Part shown: positions 33,203-64,000 of the stretch, piece by piece | Layout: each line of letters begins with the position of its first letter | Position numbering within the stretch: position 1 is the first letter of the stretch | Assembly (NCBI GenBank): GCA_949987705.1 | Contig: OX465281.1 | Location: 85,340,543-85,404,542 of the forward strand | Direction of reading: 5' to 3' | Length of the DNA: 64,000 nt | Source of the DNA: Thereva unica | Lineage: Eukaryota; Arthropoda; Insecta; Diptera; Therevidae | Notes under the pieces: model-generated | Database searches by the model: none | Told to the model about the DNA's origin: nothing | What the model saw: only the letters and a program-made list of their open reading frames with translations | Translations under genes and position numbers: made by a program

Positions 33203-33459
33203 GTTATTTTTGTTAAATGCTGCTTGAACTTTTTTTGTTTTGAATAATTTATTTATGTTGAATGTTTTATGTTATTAATAAGCCCTATAAAACTTTAATA
33301 ATGAAATAATATTTTTATAAAGAATCTATATTTTTTTGTTAATAAAAAAAGTTAATAATATACGGATGTTTTACATGTGTATTTCGAAAAAAAATGTGAA
33401 AATATATACTAACATTACTGCTTATATTCCAAAGAAGCTTTTGCATAAATGTAAAACAT

Positions 33460-34890
33460 TTAAAATATTTGCCTTTTTATTAATGGGAAATTTTTCGCCA
33501 TATGGTCTTTTAGATGATTTCTGATTTCACCACCTTGTAATGATATTAGTTGGCTTTGAGGAGATGGCTGCGTTAATAGGGTTTCCGAAAGTTGAACATG
33601 ACTGTTCCACGTTTCTCTGTAGGGTGATTTCCGCCGCTCCAAAATGTTGTGAAGTATGCAGCATGTAGCTACAACGCTTGGCACAAAACCGACATCAATA
33701 TCAATTCGTTTTTGTAAAATCCTCCATCTCCCTTTGAGTCGTCCAAACGCGTTCTCAACGACAATTCGTGCTTTGCTCAAATATCCATTGAATGATTCTT
33801 CTTCAGGCGTTAAAGCTCCATTGTATCCTTTTATGAGCCAGGGTAGAAGTGGGTAGGCTGGATCCCCCACAAAGAAAGGCCTTATATCCATCCCGTCTAT
33901 AGTCTCTGTAGGCTAAAAATTGTAAAAAAAATATTTTTCAAAATCGCACAAAAAAAACATTTAATTACCAAATGTTGTTGCTCCATACGTTTATACAAAA
34001 AGGAATCCTTCAAAACTGTTGCATCGTGCGCAGAACCTGGATGCTTGCAAGTTATGTCTATGAACCTATTAAAAATTTACCTTTATTAGTTAACCTTAAA
34101 TCACAACATTGATAAAAGCTTACAGATATTTATAATCCACTACAGCCTGTAAAACAACGGATGGCCATCCCTTCCGGTTGACATAATCTGCGGATCCATT
34201 TGCAGGTGGTGTTATCGGAATGTGTGTTCCGTCAATTGCACCCATAATCTGTGGTATACCACTTTTCTCTTTGAATCCTTCATTTACCATCAGAGCTTCA
34301 TTGCCTGTTGGTATTTTTATTTCCTCTTTCAGCAGCACCTTAACCATAGCTTTGCAAAAGCTATACACGCACTTTTGAACAGTGCTCTTGTGGACACCAA
34401 ATTGGTTTGCAATAACTCTGTACTCCGCGCATGACCCCAATTTGTAAATTGCAATAGCAACTTTCATATCGACGGGAAGCGCTTCACGTACACTGCATGG
34501 GTGAGATGATAATTCTGAAGATAATTTTTCACAAATGTGGTGGAATGATTCCCTATCCATTCTAAAATTTTCAATCATCTGGTCATCAAATTTGCTGTCA
34601 TTAACAACGCTTTGCCACCAATGCCTACTTCTTTTTTTCATCCAAAGTTTTCTCACTCTTTTCTTTGGAATATAAGCAGTAAAGTTAGTATATATTTTCA
34701 CATTTCTTTCGAAATACATTTGGCAATTATGTTTTAGTCTTTGAGATAATTTTTTAAAAAATCTTTTCCTCATTTTAATTACACGATGTTCTCGCAATTT
34801 CGAGCGTAATACCAGTAGTTCCTGTATCAAATTCACATAACTTGCACAAAGCAATAAAGTAGTATTTTCTTCTGAAGTCATCACTTTCAT
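33460..34890 (-). CDS. HARBI1-like DDE transposase of Harbinger 2, open
   Basis: Three exons in frame: 34890-34124, 34065-33969 and 33912-33460, with introns of 58 and 56 bp (GTAAGC...TAG and GTAATT...TAG). This gives about 438 residues, the usual length of the family. Landmarks are RHWWQSVVND, FRMDRESFHHICEKL, PVDMKVAIAIYKLGSCAEYR, a helix-turn-helix-like GVHKSTVQKCVYSF, first Asp in MGAIDGTHIPI, GSAHDATVLKDS, second Asp in FFVGDPAYPLLPWL, and Glu in ARIVVENAFGRLKGRWRIL. No stop or shift is visible. A later start at MTSEEN (about 34881) is also possible. This is the most intact transposase in the window. Confidence 0.85.
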
Positions 34891-35085
34891 CTAATATATA
34901 TTTTTAAATAAATTCGAATTTTAACGCGCAGCGCACACAATATTTCTATGTCACAGCTGCTGATAGATTACTTCTGTCAGTTCGACTCTATTTCGACTCG
35001 ACTCTTCAATCTTGTTGCTCATATACGCGAGTCGAAAGATCAGCTCAGCCTCAACTCAACTATTGAACTCGCCATGTATACATAG

Positions 35086-35964
35086 TAAATCACTCGCATA
35101 ACCATTTTGCAATCAAAATGAATGCTTGGTCCACACACGACCGCAACTGGTATTGGGTCAATCGGTGTTCTGTGCCCAAATAATTTTTAGTCACGAAGAT
35201 TTGGCACTATGTGTACAAATGAGTGCAACCACGCAACTCAAATTGCCAACTGGTTGTCGATTATAGATGAGTTACATGAGCTTTCTTATTGTTTTTGTCA
35301 TTTTCTGTGCTTTGGTTATGCTTTTGTATATATTTTATTTTAATTTTTTCTGTTTAATTATTTTTATTTTACTGGGAATGCGTTGAAGAGAAATTATTTG
35401 AACAGAGGTAAACACTGTTTTTGTCAGATGAACTTTATGATTTTTAATAGCGTTTATGTTCCCTCATAGTAAAAATAGTAGATTGCTCTACAAATAAAGA
35501 AAAGTGATAGTTTTCCAGTGCGTGTAAATGATTAATTTACGAGCCAGCGATTGGATTAAAATTTACACGAGCTGGAAAACTTACTTTTCTTAACGCGTTG
35601 AACATGCTATTTTTTTGGGAATCGTATTTCCCTCAAATAGCACTGCAGAAATACATATGACAGATTCAATTTTTTTTAACTCCCCGTTATATTCACATAT
35701 GTATATATTTTTAGTTTCTATAGTTTGTGCTACACATGAGGGAAAGTACATGTCATACTATATCGCCAGTATTTAGAACTATTTTTTTGTTTTCTAATAA
35801 TATATGATAGCACTGTTATTGTACTATTGATTTATTCGTGGATTTCTCTTAATTGGCTAAGATTCAAATGAAAGTATTTTGGCTGAGGCGCATATTTTAA
35901 TGAATATAACGATAGTGTATTTTTTTTATATCAATCCTCTTAACATCTTAATTTTTTTTTATAG
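35086..35964. other. Non-coding, presumed KH-gene intron
   Basis: No ORF or repeat ends that I can support. It leads into a polypyrimidine tract and ATAG acceptor at 35964. The upstream exon of the KH gene, which should carry the QUA1 dimerisation region, was not recognised here or further upstream. Confidence 0.4.
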
Positions 35965-55789
<19,825 letters not shown>

Positions 55790-58029
55790 ATAATGAAACA
55801 AATTTAATTAATCATTAATATCAACACAGTGTTTTTTTTCTCTTTAAAGTAATTATTGAAAATAATGAAGGACGTGTGTAATACATATAATATGTATCTT
55901 TATTTGAAATATCCATAAAAAAAGGTTCAGATAAGATTAATAAGCATAAAACATAACAGAAAAATGAATTTAAATATAAAAAAATAATAGTTTTATATAA
56001 TATAATTACGTTGTTGCGTACAATTAGAATTGTACGTGAATGTGTTTAATTTAGATCACTGAAAAATTATTAAATGGATTTTATGTGCTTTGGCAGATTT
56101 TAATTTAAAAAAAAAACATATATTTAATAGAGAAGCTTGATCTTATTGCCTGCCGCTATATACATACATATATAATTATTAATAACCGATTTATGAAGGA
56201 TCCATTGGTATAAAAATGAGTTGTAGAAGTAAAAAATTTAAATTAACCACTATTAAAAACAAATAAAAAAGTAATTGGAGATGAGGCGGCATTGATTAAA
56301 AAAAGTTAAAAATATTCTTCTATAAACAAAAAATGAATAAGTGGTAAAACACATTAATAATATTTTATATTCAATTAAAATTAGTTGGAACATTTTATTA
56401 ATAAAAGAATTATATACTTAAAAATATTAATCATCTAAAATTATAAAATAAACGATAAAATTAAATAAATAAATGGGTGAAAATTAATAAATAATATTTG
56501 TTTTTAATAAATACCTATGGTAAAATAAAATAACAAAAAGTCGTAGGAAAAAAACTTAAAAAAACCAAACCAATATTTTAATAAAAACGAGGACTTTATT
56601 TCCAGGAAGCTTTTTTAATAAAAGAACAATTTTCATTGATTAGTAAAGAGAGATCAATAATTAATAAATGTCACCTGGAAATATTTAACTGAAATAAAAA
56701 GATAAAATTAATAATGGAGAAGAAAGTTTATCTAATAACAGGTAATTCATAAATTAATATTTATATTAACATGGTTAAATAAAACATCCATTTTACATTA
56801 ATAATATAAATTAATAATATAATTTAAAACTACTACAATAACTGTTCTAAGAATACATTTTAAATCTCGTTGAATTGAAATATAAAAATGTTGAATTTTC
56901 TTAATATCTAAAAATATAACTACTATCCGAGTAATTTTCTTAAATAATATAAATCTATTACGAAAAGCACTCAGTGAAATTACCATAATTCCAGGTGAAA
57001 ATTCTTGGATATTTTGAATATCACATTTAAACCAAATCTTCCAAATTATATGATTTATTGTGAAAGTCTAGTTTTTAAATGTTTCTCACTGCAATGAATA
57101 GGACTGCAGCGCACCCCATTTTAGCACCACATCGACGTGATGGGATTTTGTAATCGATTGAGACCAATTGCAATGGGCCGAAATTTGGACAATGCATGTA
57201 TATTAGTACAGTGCAATTAGTCGAAAAAATGGCATAAATTTGCATTTCATGATGTACGAAGTTTTTTTTTTGGAATTTGTTTGGGTAGGTACATCTGACA
57301 ATGTTAAAACCAAGTTTGTGGGGTCGCAGTGTATTGGGAAAAGTCGCCATCTTGAAAAAGAGGTACAGGTCGTGTATACTAAATAACCAGTTTCCATGCA
57401 ATGATAGCTGAAAATGATCACTGGCAAGGTGTTGGAAAATAAAATTATCTACAAAATGAGCCCTCAACAAGGTCTGTAAGTTTATTTGGTTCAAAGTTAT
57501 GGTCGCTCAAAGTTCAACCTTGATCATGTGGTTGGGGTTGGATGCAGTTTGTTGCGATTAACTTGTAAGATATTAATTTGTGTGGGTTAATGCCCACTAC
57601 CAAACTTAAAGTGCTAGTAATTACCTTTAGAACAAGCCCTTAGTCGTCGTTCTCGCTTGTATAGTTTGCGAGTAATCCAACGCCAAAGTTCGTACTGCAC
57701 GTGCCTGAAATAACTGATAACGCCATTTTTTTGAATATCTCCTTAACGGTTGCTCATATGATAATGTAGTAAGCAGCAGAAATACGGGTATTAAAATATC
57801 TTGCAAATGGGCTATTGACCGAAACTCTATGTCGTTTCATGGCCGCGACATAACGGGTGAAATGTCAACAGCGAAGGTTACGACACTTCTCGACGAATAA
57901 CTCGCTTCCAGCTAGTTTCGCGTGTCGGATGAATTAGGATTTTATGTAACGCCCTGAATTATCTATATTTTGGGTTATTTAACAACTTTGGAAAATTATA
58001 ATAATGGGAAATAGAAGCTAAGAATCAAC
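55790..58029 (+). other. KH-gene 3' UTR and downstream DNA
   Basis: After the stop at 55787-55789 the sequence is very AT-rich with many AATAAA-like signals (for example near 55900, 56255 and 56445), so the poly-A site cannot be chosen by eye. From about 57070 composition is more even, but I see no coding or RNA gene; a minus-strand open frame at 57075-57494 has no recognisable motif. Confidence 0.4.
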
Positions 58030-58370
58030 AATTTTTGCCATATTTGGCCGATTTAGTGGTAGTTTCAACCCTTTAGGACTACCCCTTATCATAAAGTTCG
58101 CCTTAATTTAGTACAAATCAAACACCTTCGTAAATAAATATTAAAAAAAGTGCATTTCATCGCATTAGTTTTCATTATTATTGAAATAATCGCGAAAACC
58201 CCCTAAAAAGGGTTGTTTCTTTGCATTTTTAAGGGTGGCGCCCATGTTTTAGAACCGCGGGACTTCGATTTTCGTGATCAGCGACCCCAAAAACGTTTAG
58301 GGTTCGATTTTCTTAACGGTGTTATTTTGGAACACCCTAACGCGCGTTTTGAATGGACTACAGTCGCGAA
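58030..58370. repeat. Interspersed repeat copy 2 (empty site for MITE B)
   Basis: Reverse complement of the flanks of MITE B. GTTCGCCTTAATTTAGTAC carries the single TTAA at 58103-58106. Divergence from copy 1 is modest. Confidence 0.75.
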
Positions 58371-58585
58371 TTCAATTATATCAAATTCGGAGAGAAGACT
58401 CACGCGATAATGAAATACGTATTTTAGGCGCATTTGTCGTTTCAAATCCACAGAAAGTTTGTTGCGGATCACACTTTTACAGCACGGAAAATGTCAACGA
58501 GAGATTCGCGGTTGCGGATTTGAGAATCACAAAGTGTCAAATCCGCACTCATTTCCAATCAGCCGGATCTGGAAATCAAGGCCAC

Positions 58586-59083
58586 CCCTGTGCTGAAAGT
58601 CGAGTCATATGAGAGTCGGGTGGCATGACAAGTCGTTTAAGTTGAAGAAATTGTCGTTTCAATAAAATTACGACTGTCAGAGAGTGTATGTGCTAAGCTT
58701 TTGTGTTTCGCGAGGAATAAACATTTTTAGTTTGAAGAATAAACATTTTTGAGTTTGTGTTTCACGAAAATTTTAATAAACAATTTGAGATTAAAGATGT
58801 TAAACTCTGCTGAGTTGTGGCTTAGTAGTTCGGAAAATGAAGATAGCAATCCCAAAGAATTAAAAAATTTGTTATTTCTTCCCAAAGATTTGTCATCATA
58901 TCTTTGTCACTAACGCAAACAGCCCGACCAAAAGTGACAACAAAACTACAATAAAACGGCTGTCAACACACCAAATAAGCTGTCGTTTATGCCAGCAGAT
59001 TTTACACGACAAAAATCGACTATCAGCACACCGCTGTATTAGCGCCACTTCTTATGACAGCAAATACGACTTTCAGCACAGGG
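58586..59083. mobile_element. MITE with CCCTGTGCTGAAAGTCG ends
   Basis: Inverted ends CCCTGTGCTGAAAGTCG are present at 58586 and, inverted, to 59083. Inside is a 38-codon open frame from 58797 (MLNSAELWLSSSENED...), possibly the first exon left from an autonomous parent. The 498-bp size and C-run ends recall Harbinger-type elements, but no TWA duplication is clear. Confidence 0.55.
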
Positions 59084-59106
59084 TCCTTGGTATTTTCCTT
59101 AATCAT

Positions 59107-59347
59107 GGGCCTTATCATGGTTGGCGTTTGAGGTGACAAATGGCGCGAGGACCGAAAAACGGAATCATAATTCTCGAAAAAAACTGAAATTTGTCGGAAA
59201 AAACGAATTCAGGCGTACATAGTTCGCCAATTATGATACGCCTGAATTCGTTTTTGCCGACAAATGTCAGTGTTTTACGAGAATTATGATTCAGTTTTTC
59301 GGTCCTCGCGCCCTTTGTCGCTTCAGGCGCCAACCATGATAAGGCCC
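59107..59347. mobile_element. 241-bp palindromic MITE
   Basis: GGGCCTTATCATGGTTGGCG at the left and its inverse at the right continue as near-complete self-complementarity (CGAGGACCGAAAAAC, GAATCATAATTCTCG, CGAATTCAGGCGTA). Non-coding. Duplication not resolved. Confidence 0.65.
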
Positions 59348-59439
59348 ATTGTCGCATATAACGGCGGTTAGATGCGTTAACTTTTAATAAAACGATTAAA
59401 ATTTTTACATTATGTTTAGGGCCGAATTTAAAGTTTGAG

Positions 59440-60025
59440 CGATCCTAGGCTCAAGAGTTTTTGCGGCCTACTTTTTCTCTGCCCTCTGGACACTCTTGAA
59501 AAAACCATCAAAAATATTTAAGAAACACTTTTAATTAGGATTATTTCCTTTCAATGACAATTTAATAAATCCTTGGTTTCTTTTAAAGCATCCGTTTCAT
59601 TTCTTGTTGAGGGTCTTCATCACCATGATAAAAAAATTCTTTCAACATTCCAAAATACCTTCTGTTTTCTTTTGCCACTTGGCAGGCGTCATGAATAGCA
59701 GACCATCGACGCATTGCCATGGCACCTGGCAATTAGAAATGTCCAAACTAAACGATGCAATCGGCGCGACATCATTGGCAACATTTATGAGTACATACAA
59801 AAGTCAGTTGTTCCACATGTGAAACTTCTGGTGCGGGATCTAATACTAAATCAAAGTATTTAACTTCAATAACTTCTTTTAAAATTGTGTGTTGTACCTT
59901 TATCTGCCATATGAGCACTAAGTTCTTCATATGTTGTTTTTCAAAAATAAGATGTATTTGCGGAACCTTTATCACCATATTGCGTTAAATGTTCTGCCAT
60001 AAAAGAATCGAGGAAATTTGGCTAC
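59440..60025 (-). pseudogene. hAT transposase remnant (ZMYM1-like)
   Basis: The minus strand from about 60020 reads FMAEHLTQYGDKGSANTSYF, then QHTILKEVIEVKYFDLVLDPAPEVSHVEQLTF (a ZMYM1/hAT signature around the first catalytic Asp). After a deletion comes a piece resembling the region before TPAKWQKKTEG. Several shifts and stops; no terminal repeats seen. Confidence 0.55.
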
Positions 60026-61799
60026 CCAGCAAACTTGCACTATCAAGTCTAACTATAGTCCAGGAGAGATAGCAGAAAAGTATTCAAAAGTTGAAATAAA
60101 TGTACCCTGCGATTTTTTGACGCCTTAATTGAGAGAAAAATCGTAGGAATTCAATGAATTTGTTTTTTGATAAAATCGGTCAAGCAATATTTCGTCATAC
60201 ATCTCTTCAAGCTCTTCGTTTGTTCTAATACACCATTCCTTCTAGTTAACCCTTACAGGACGAAATATTCTTTTGAGGATTTTCCTTTCGAAAATTTGGA
60301 GATGGTTTTCTTTTTGACCGGATTAATGTTTTATACACTCACTCAAAAATATGTTACAATATTTGGAAATTAAATTGTTTGTCCTTAACTTATCACACAA
60401 AGATTGGGCGCTGCATGCCTGGTATAATGTAATTTTTAGTCACAGTAAACAGAAACAAGGTAATGTAAAAAACTGTATACCGTAAACGATATTTTAGTGC
60501 TGACGTCGCGTGAGCAGCGAGCTCATATAAAATCAAAACTGTTGTTGTTTATGCATTAGGCCTGATGTTACTAGGCGCCCGTTTTTTACTGTATTCGAAG
60601 CTATCGTCTCTTTTACATTACCTTCTGTTTCTGTATACCACCGTGGTTTTTAGTAAGTCTTTTAGTCTTGTTGGAAAGTCATGTAGCTTAAATTTATATC
60701 CAAGAATATCGCAATTATCGTTCCTCGTTTTTTTGTGCCATTACAGATATAAAACTATGTATATACAAAATTAAAAACGAAATACTTAAAAATGCAGTTT
60801 AGCCTATTTAGTTCGATTCCAGATTCTGAAAATCATTTAAAAATTTTATTTAATATATAGATTTTCATTTAAAATTTATGCCCTTATTGTAATGGTTTCG
60901 TCACATTCGTTAAAAAAATTAACAATGTTATAATAGAAAATAGGGCCCCTGGAACGAAACGGAGGCTAGTATTTGAATGTTTCTTGGGGAAATGATAATT
61001 GCTCCATTCAGTTCTGTTTCTCTCATTGTCGCTTCCAGGGTGATGTTAAAGTATTGTTGAGACGGAAACTCCTTGACGTAGACCCGATTTTTGAGGGAAT
61101 TTGATTGAGTTACTACTTCATATTCTCACTTTTGTTCTCCGTTCTATTGATTTTTTTCGGGAAACCCCATTTCACTCATGTTGTTCCACAACTCTCTTTC
61201 GTAAAGCAGGTGATAAGCATTTCTGAGGTAAAAAAAAGATGTAACATCATCTTCCCAGCATATTTTTCAGGTATTTGTCTCATTATGAAAATCTGGTCTG
61301 TTGTCGATCCAATATCTATTAATTCAAATGGGACAATCAAGGAAGTTCCCACATAATCAGCCCTATCAGGAACTCAGCATGGAAGCGAATTTCAACGGAG
61401 AAAAAATTCCATCCGAATCAGTAACATCGGGAATCATCATCAACACCGCTGGACTGATAAATATGTATGTTTTCTCATGTGTAAAACCAGCTTTCGGTTT
61501 TTCGAAATTAGCTGTTGCATGCCAAAATGACATTTCCTAATCTTCAGAAAGAAAATAATTTTTAATTTTTATCAAACAGACTGAAATGGAGCTTATAGAA
61601 ATATTTCTTATGGAGGATGAGAAATATGAAAATAATTTACGAAATCTTCGAACATAGCGGTGGTTATTGAGATGTCAGTTTAATCCGTTCAATTGGCTGG
61701 ATGATTAATATGTACATAGCTTAAAGATAATTAATATTCAGTTTATTTTGTCTTCAGCTTTAAGAAAAACTTTCGCTTAGATAAGTCTGCTTTTCAATA
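60026..61799. other. Non-coding, no gene seen
   Basis: AT-rich DNA with no supported gene. Some of the 3' half may be the decayed 5' part of the Harbinger transposase that follows. Confidence 0.3.
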
Positions 61800-61929
61800 A
61801 GTTCTGGAGCAGTGAAATAGTGAACTTACGCCAATCATGAAATTGTATGGGATCACAGCGCTGGAAAATTTATGTGTATTTTTGAGGTTTTTAACAGAGG
61901 GTAGTTATCAACGCCTTGGCCAAAATTAT

Positions 61930-62680
61930 GCCATAGTCAGTCATCAGTCACTGAGTGCTCGCAAGTATTGCATATATTAGAGAAAAAAACTGGGTCCTGT
62001 ATACAATTGTATGACTGAGGATGAAAAAGAATGGGCTAGGAGAACTTTTTATGTCCAAAGACGGCTTCACAGTATAATAATGTGTGTGGATGGTACGCAC
62101 ATTCAAATACTTTCCCCTTCTGAAGATAAACGTATTTTTTTTGAACAGGAAAGGGTTTTGCGACCATGACATGCACATTCGAAGTGTTAATGCACGTTAT
62201 CCGTTAACCTGGGTCGAACTATGACTCTCACGTTTGGAGTTGAAGCGATGCACGTCAGTATTTCGAGCAACAATAACAACAAGGAGTAAGAAATAACTTT
62301 ATATTAGGTGATGCAGGGTATCCATTAGAACCCTGGTTAATTACACCATTCCGTGCACCAGAGCCTGTGCAGTCCTTTCAACAAAGCGCATGCTAAAGGT
62401 AGAAATATAGTTGAACGTATCGGCGTTTTAAAAATAGATTTCGTTGTTTCCTTGGTGCAAGGCAACTGCACTATTCTTCGAGAAAGGCAGTTCAATTTGT
62501 AAGCGTATGTTCTGCCTTGCACAACATTTGTATTTCTTTTAATGTTGAGATTGATAATGATGATAATGTTGCACAAGAATTACCTTCTCATGATGACAAT
62601 TTCGACGAAACTGAGGAGAGTTTAGGTTTGCAGAATGAGGCTCGTAGAATACGGAATAACATAATGAACTCTTTGTTATA
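61930..62680 (+). pseudogene. Harbinger transposase, decayed
   Basis: Across several frames the plus strand reads VDGTHIQILSPSEDK (first Asp region), LGDAGYPLEPWLITPF (second Asp), NIVERIGVLK (Glu) and SSRKAVQFVSVCSALHNICISF. This is the DDE_Tnp_4 order with many shifts. A minus-strand Myb-like piece at 63200-63440 may be its partner. Confidence 0.65.
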
Positions 62681-63199
62681 AATACTCTAATATAAACACA
62701 ATAGAATGAAAACAATTCCAAAAATATTTGGTTTTTATTACTAACAATAACAAAATATAAAATAAAAAATAAATAAATTGAGTTCTACTGAAATAAAAAT
62801 TATACTTCACTGTGAATAACAATAAATTCATAAGGATAATAGGAAAAATCAATGTTTATTTATTTTGGCTTTTTACCAATTTTTTTTTTTTAATATTATC
62901 CCTTTTAAAGTCTTCCATGACTTTATTATGGCGTTTTCTTTCATTCAGTTTACCAACTCCTGAGTATACAAAATTTATATGTATTACACATATACAGGGT
63001 GTTTTTTTAAAAAACTTTCCACGGAATTCTTGAACAAATGAGGCTCTTCTGTACACACTTACCTGTTATGCAAATTACTGTTTCTTCAGTGTCGATAAAA
63101 GTATGAATGCGGTTCGGTTCTCCACCCGTAGCTTTAACTTCCCTTTTGTTTTGGGATAGTTTTTTTTAGATATTCGATTTATAATCGATCCAAACCTTT

Positions 63200-63440
63200 A
63201 AAGAATATTTTCATTATTCAAATTTTTTGGTATTTTCAGTTAAACTTACTTTGCGCCAAGAATTTCCATCTTTTGTAGATGGGCCTATGACATTTACCTC
63301 CTTGGCACAATTTTCCCAAAAATAAATTAATATATCCTTTCCCCTTTTATTTAATCATTCCGCTAGCTACTTCAGGATTTTCTTCACGAAGGCACACTAA
63401 TTTTTCAAATTGTTTAGTATTTGTTGTCTTTGACATTCTT
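63200..63440 (-). pseudogene. Myb/SANT-like Harbinger partner fragment
   Basis: MSKTTNTKQFEKLVCLREENPEVA from about 63438, then in another frame ILIYFWENCAKEVNVIGPSTKDGNSWRKV, followed by a GT donor. This is the partner-protein signature (ENPEVA..., GPSTKDG). It converges with the transposase at 61930-62680. Confidence 0.55.
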
Positions 63441-63470
63441 AAATTTTCTAAACTATACTAAGGGCCGGAT

Positions 63471-64000
63471 GCACCAAGCTGATTTAAAACAGTTTTAAAT
63501 TAAACTGTTTAAACTATCGCAGATTTGTGGATGCAGCACACGGTAACAAATCAAAAGAAAAAACTATTGAACGTACCCATTAAAAATATTTCGAAACTTT
63601 CCAACTAGTTAGTCTGAATTAAAGGCTGTTAAAGGAGAATTAAAGAAAATGAAAAATTTTACCACAAAAGAAAAAGATGTGATAATAAATTTGATTTTAA
63701 AATATAAATCGACAATTGAACATAAAAAAACCGATTCTACTTCTACGGAAGAGAAAATTTTTTGCACCAAACGGATCTTATTGAGACGTTAATTTCGAAT
63801 TTATTTTCCGTTCAGCCAGAGGAAGGAATCGAAACAGAATCGAATTAAAGCGGAGTTCCCGATAGGGCCTTCTTTAAAATAATCGGTATTACATTCGAAA
63901 CAAACTTCCTTTCTAGTTGTATGTATGACATGAGATAAGCGACATTCTATAAATTAATTGAAGATTAATACATATTTGTAAGTTTTTTACCTCGTCGGAA
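63471..64000 (+). mobile_element. Left end of another Harbinger-like element, runs off the window
   Basis: After TAA, GGGCCGGATGCACCAAGCTG looks like a terminal repeat. From 63650 the plus strand encodes MKNFTTKEKDVIINLILKYK then IEHKKTDSTSTEEK, the N-terminus of a Myb/SANT-like Harbinger partner, with a shift near 63760. The right end lies beyond the window. Confidence 0.45.

Larger units (their letters stand above)
31979..35085. mobile_element. PIF/Harbinger element 2, probably complete
   Basis: The ends read CTACGTATACATGATGAGTT on the left and CTATGTATACATGGCGAGTT inward from the right. Flanking triplets are TTA and TAA, so the duplication is approximate. A Myb-like gene (plus) and a DDE transposase (minus) converge on a strong hairpin at 33084-33202. 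Subterminal regions are rich in GAGTTCA/CGAGTTGA motifs, which may be protein binding sites. Confidence 0.7.

Noticed and set aside
57075..57494. 139-codon minus-strand open frame downstream of the KH gene
   Set aside because: No motif, unusual composition and an overlapping competing frame; probably chance.

Overview
This looks like nuclear DNA of an insect, from an AT-rich, transposon-dense genome; I cannot fix the order. The evidence is a spliced KH-domain (Sam68/STAR-type) gene with short introns and GT-AG sites, an env-bearing errantivirus with a tRNA-Ser-type primer site, PIF/Harbinger elements with a transposase gene and a Myb/MADF gene, hAT and Mutator-like remnants, TTAA-flanked MITEs, Helitrons starting TCCTTACTAAT and ending CTAG, and several non-LTR retrotransposon families. 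I see no bacterial, organellar, rRNA or CRISPR features.

Layout. 0-6.5 kb: non-LTR fragments, one split by a TTAA MITE, a hAT remnant hosting a Harbinger-derived element, and a CR1-like LINE. 7.0-10.7 kb: a frameshifted Mutator-like transposase abutting a truncated, unidentified repeat-encoded protein. 11.5-16 kb: tRNA-like (SINE) heads, a 136-bp-arm palindrome and a second TTAA MITE whose empty site lies elsewhere in the window. 16-19.4 kb: a Harbinger inside a hAT element inside an older repeat. 20-22 kb: nested inverted-repeat elements and a LINE tail. 22.0-29.2 kb: a complete-length errantivirus on the minus strand with two 554-bp LTRs, inserted in the last codons of that LINE tail. 29.4-31.4 kb: an RTE-like LINE copy. 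32-35.1 kb: a second Harbinger with an open, spliced transposase.

35.9-55.8 kb holds the only clear host gene, the KH protein on the plus strand. Its 5' exons are not recognised. Five exons are clear, and an 18.5-kb intron (36545-55038) contains two Helitrons in opposite orientation, a jockey/CR1-like LINE, a 3'-truncated RTE copy, a long inverted repeat with ~660-bp arms and several MITEs. A GC-rich 87-bp stretch just inside this intron has splice sites and matching phase and is proposed as a cassette exon. 55.8-64 kb is downstream DNA with MITEs, a ZMYM1-like hAT remnant, a broken Harbinger and the left end of another.

Most genes here are transposon genes acting for their own element. The best-supported results are the nested insertions dated by empty sites in the same window. 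The most testable ideas about function are the cassette exon and the intronic long inverted repeat.
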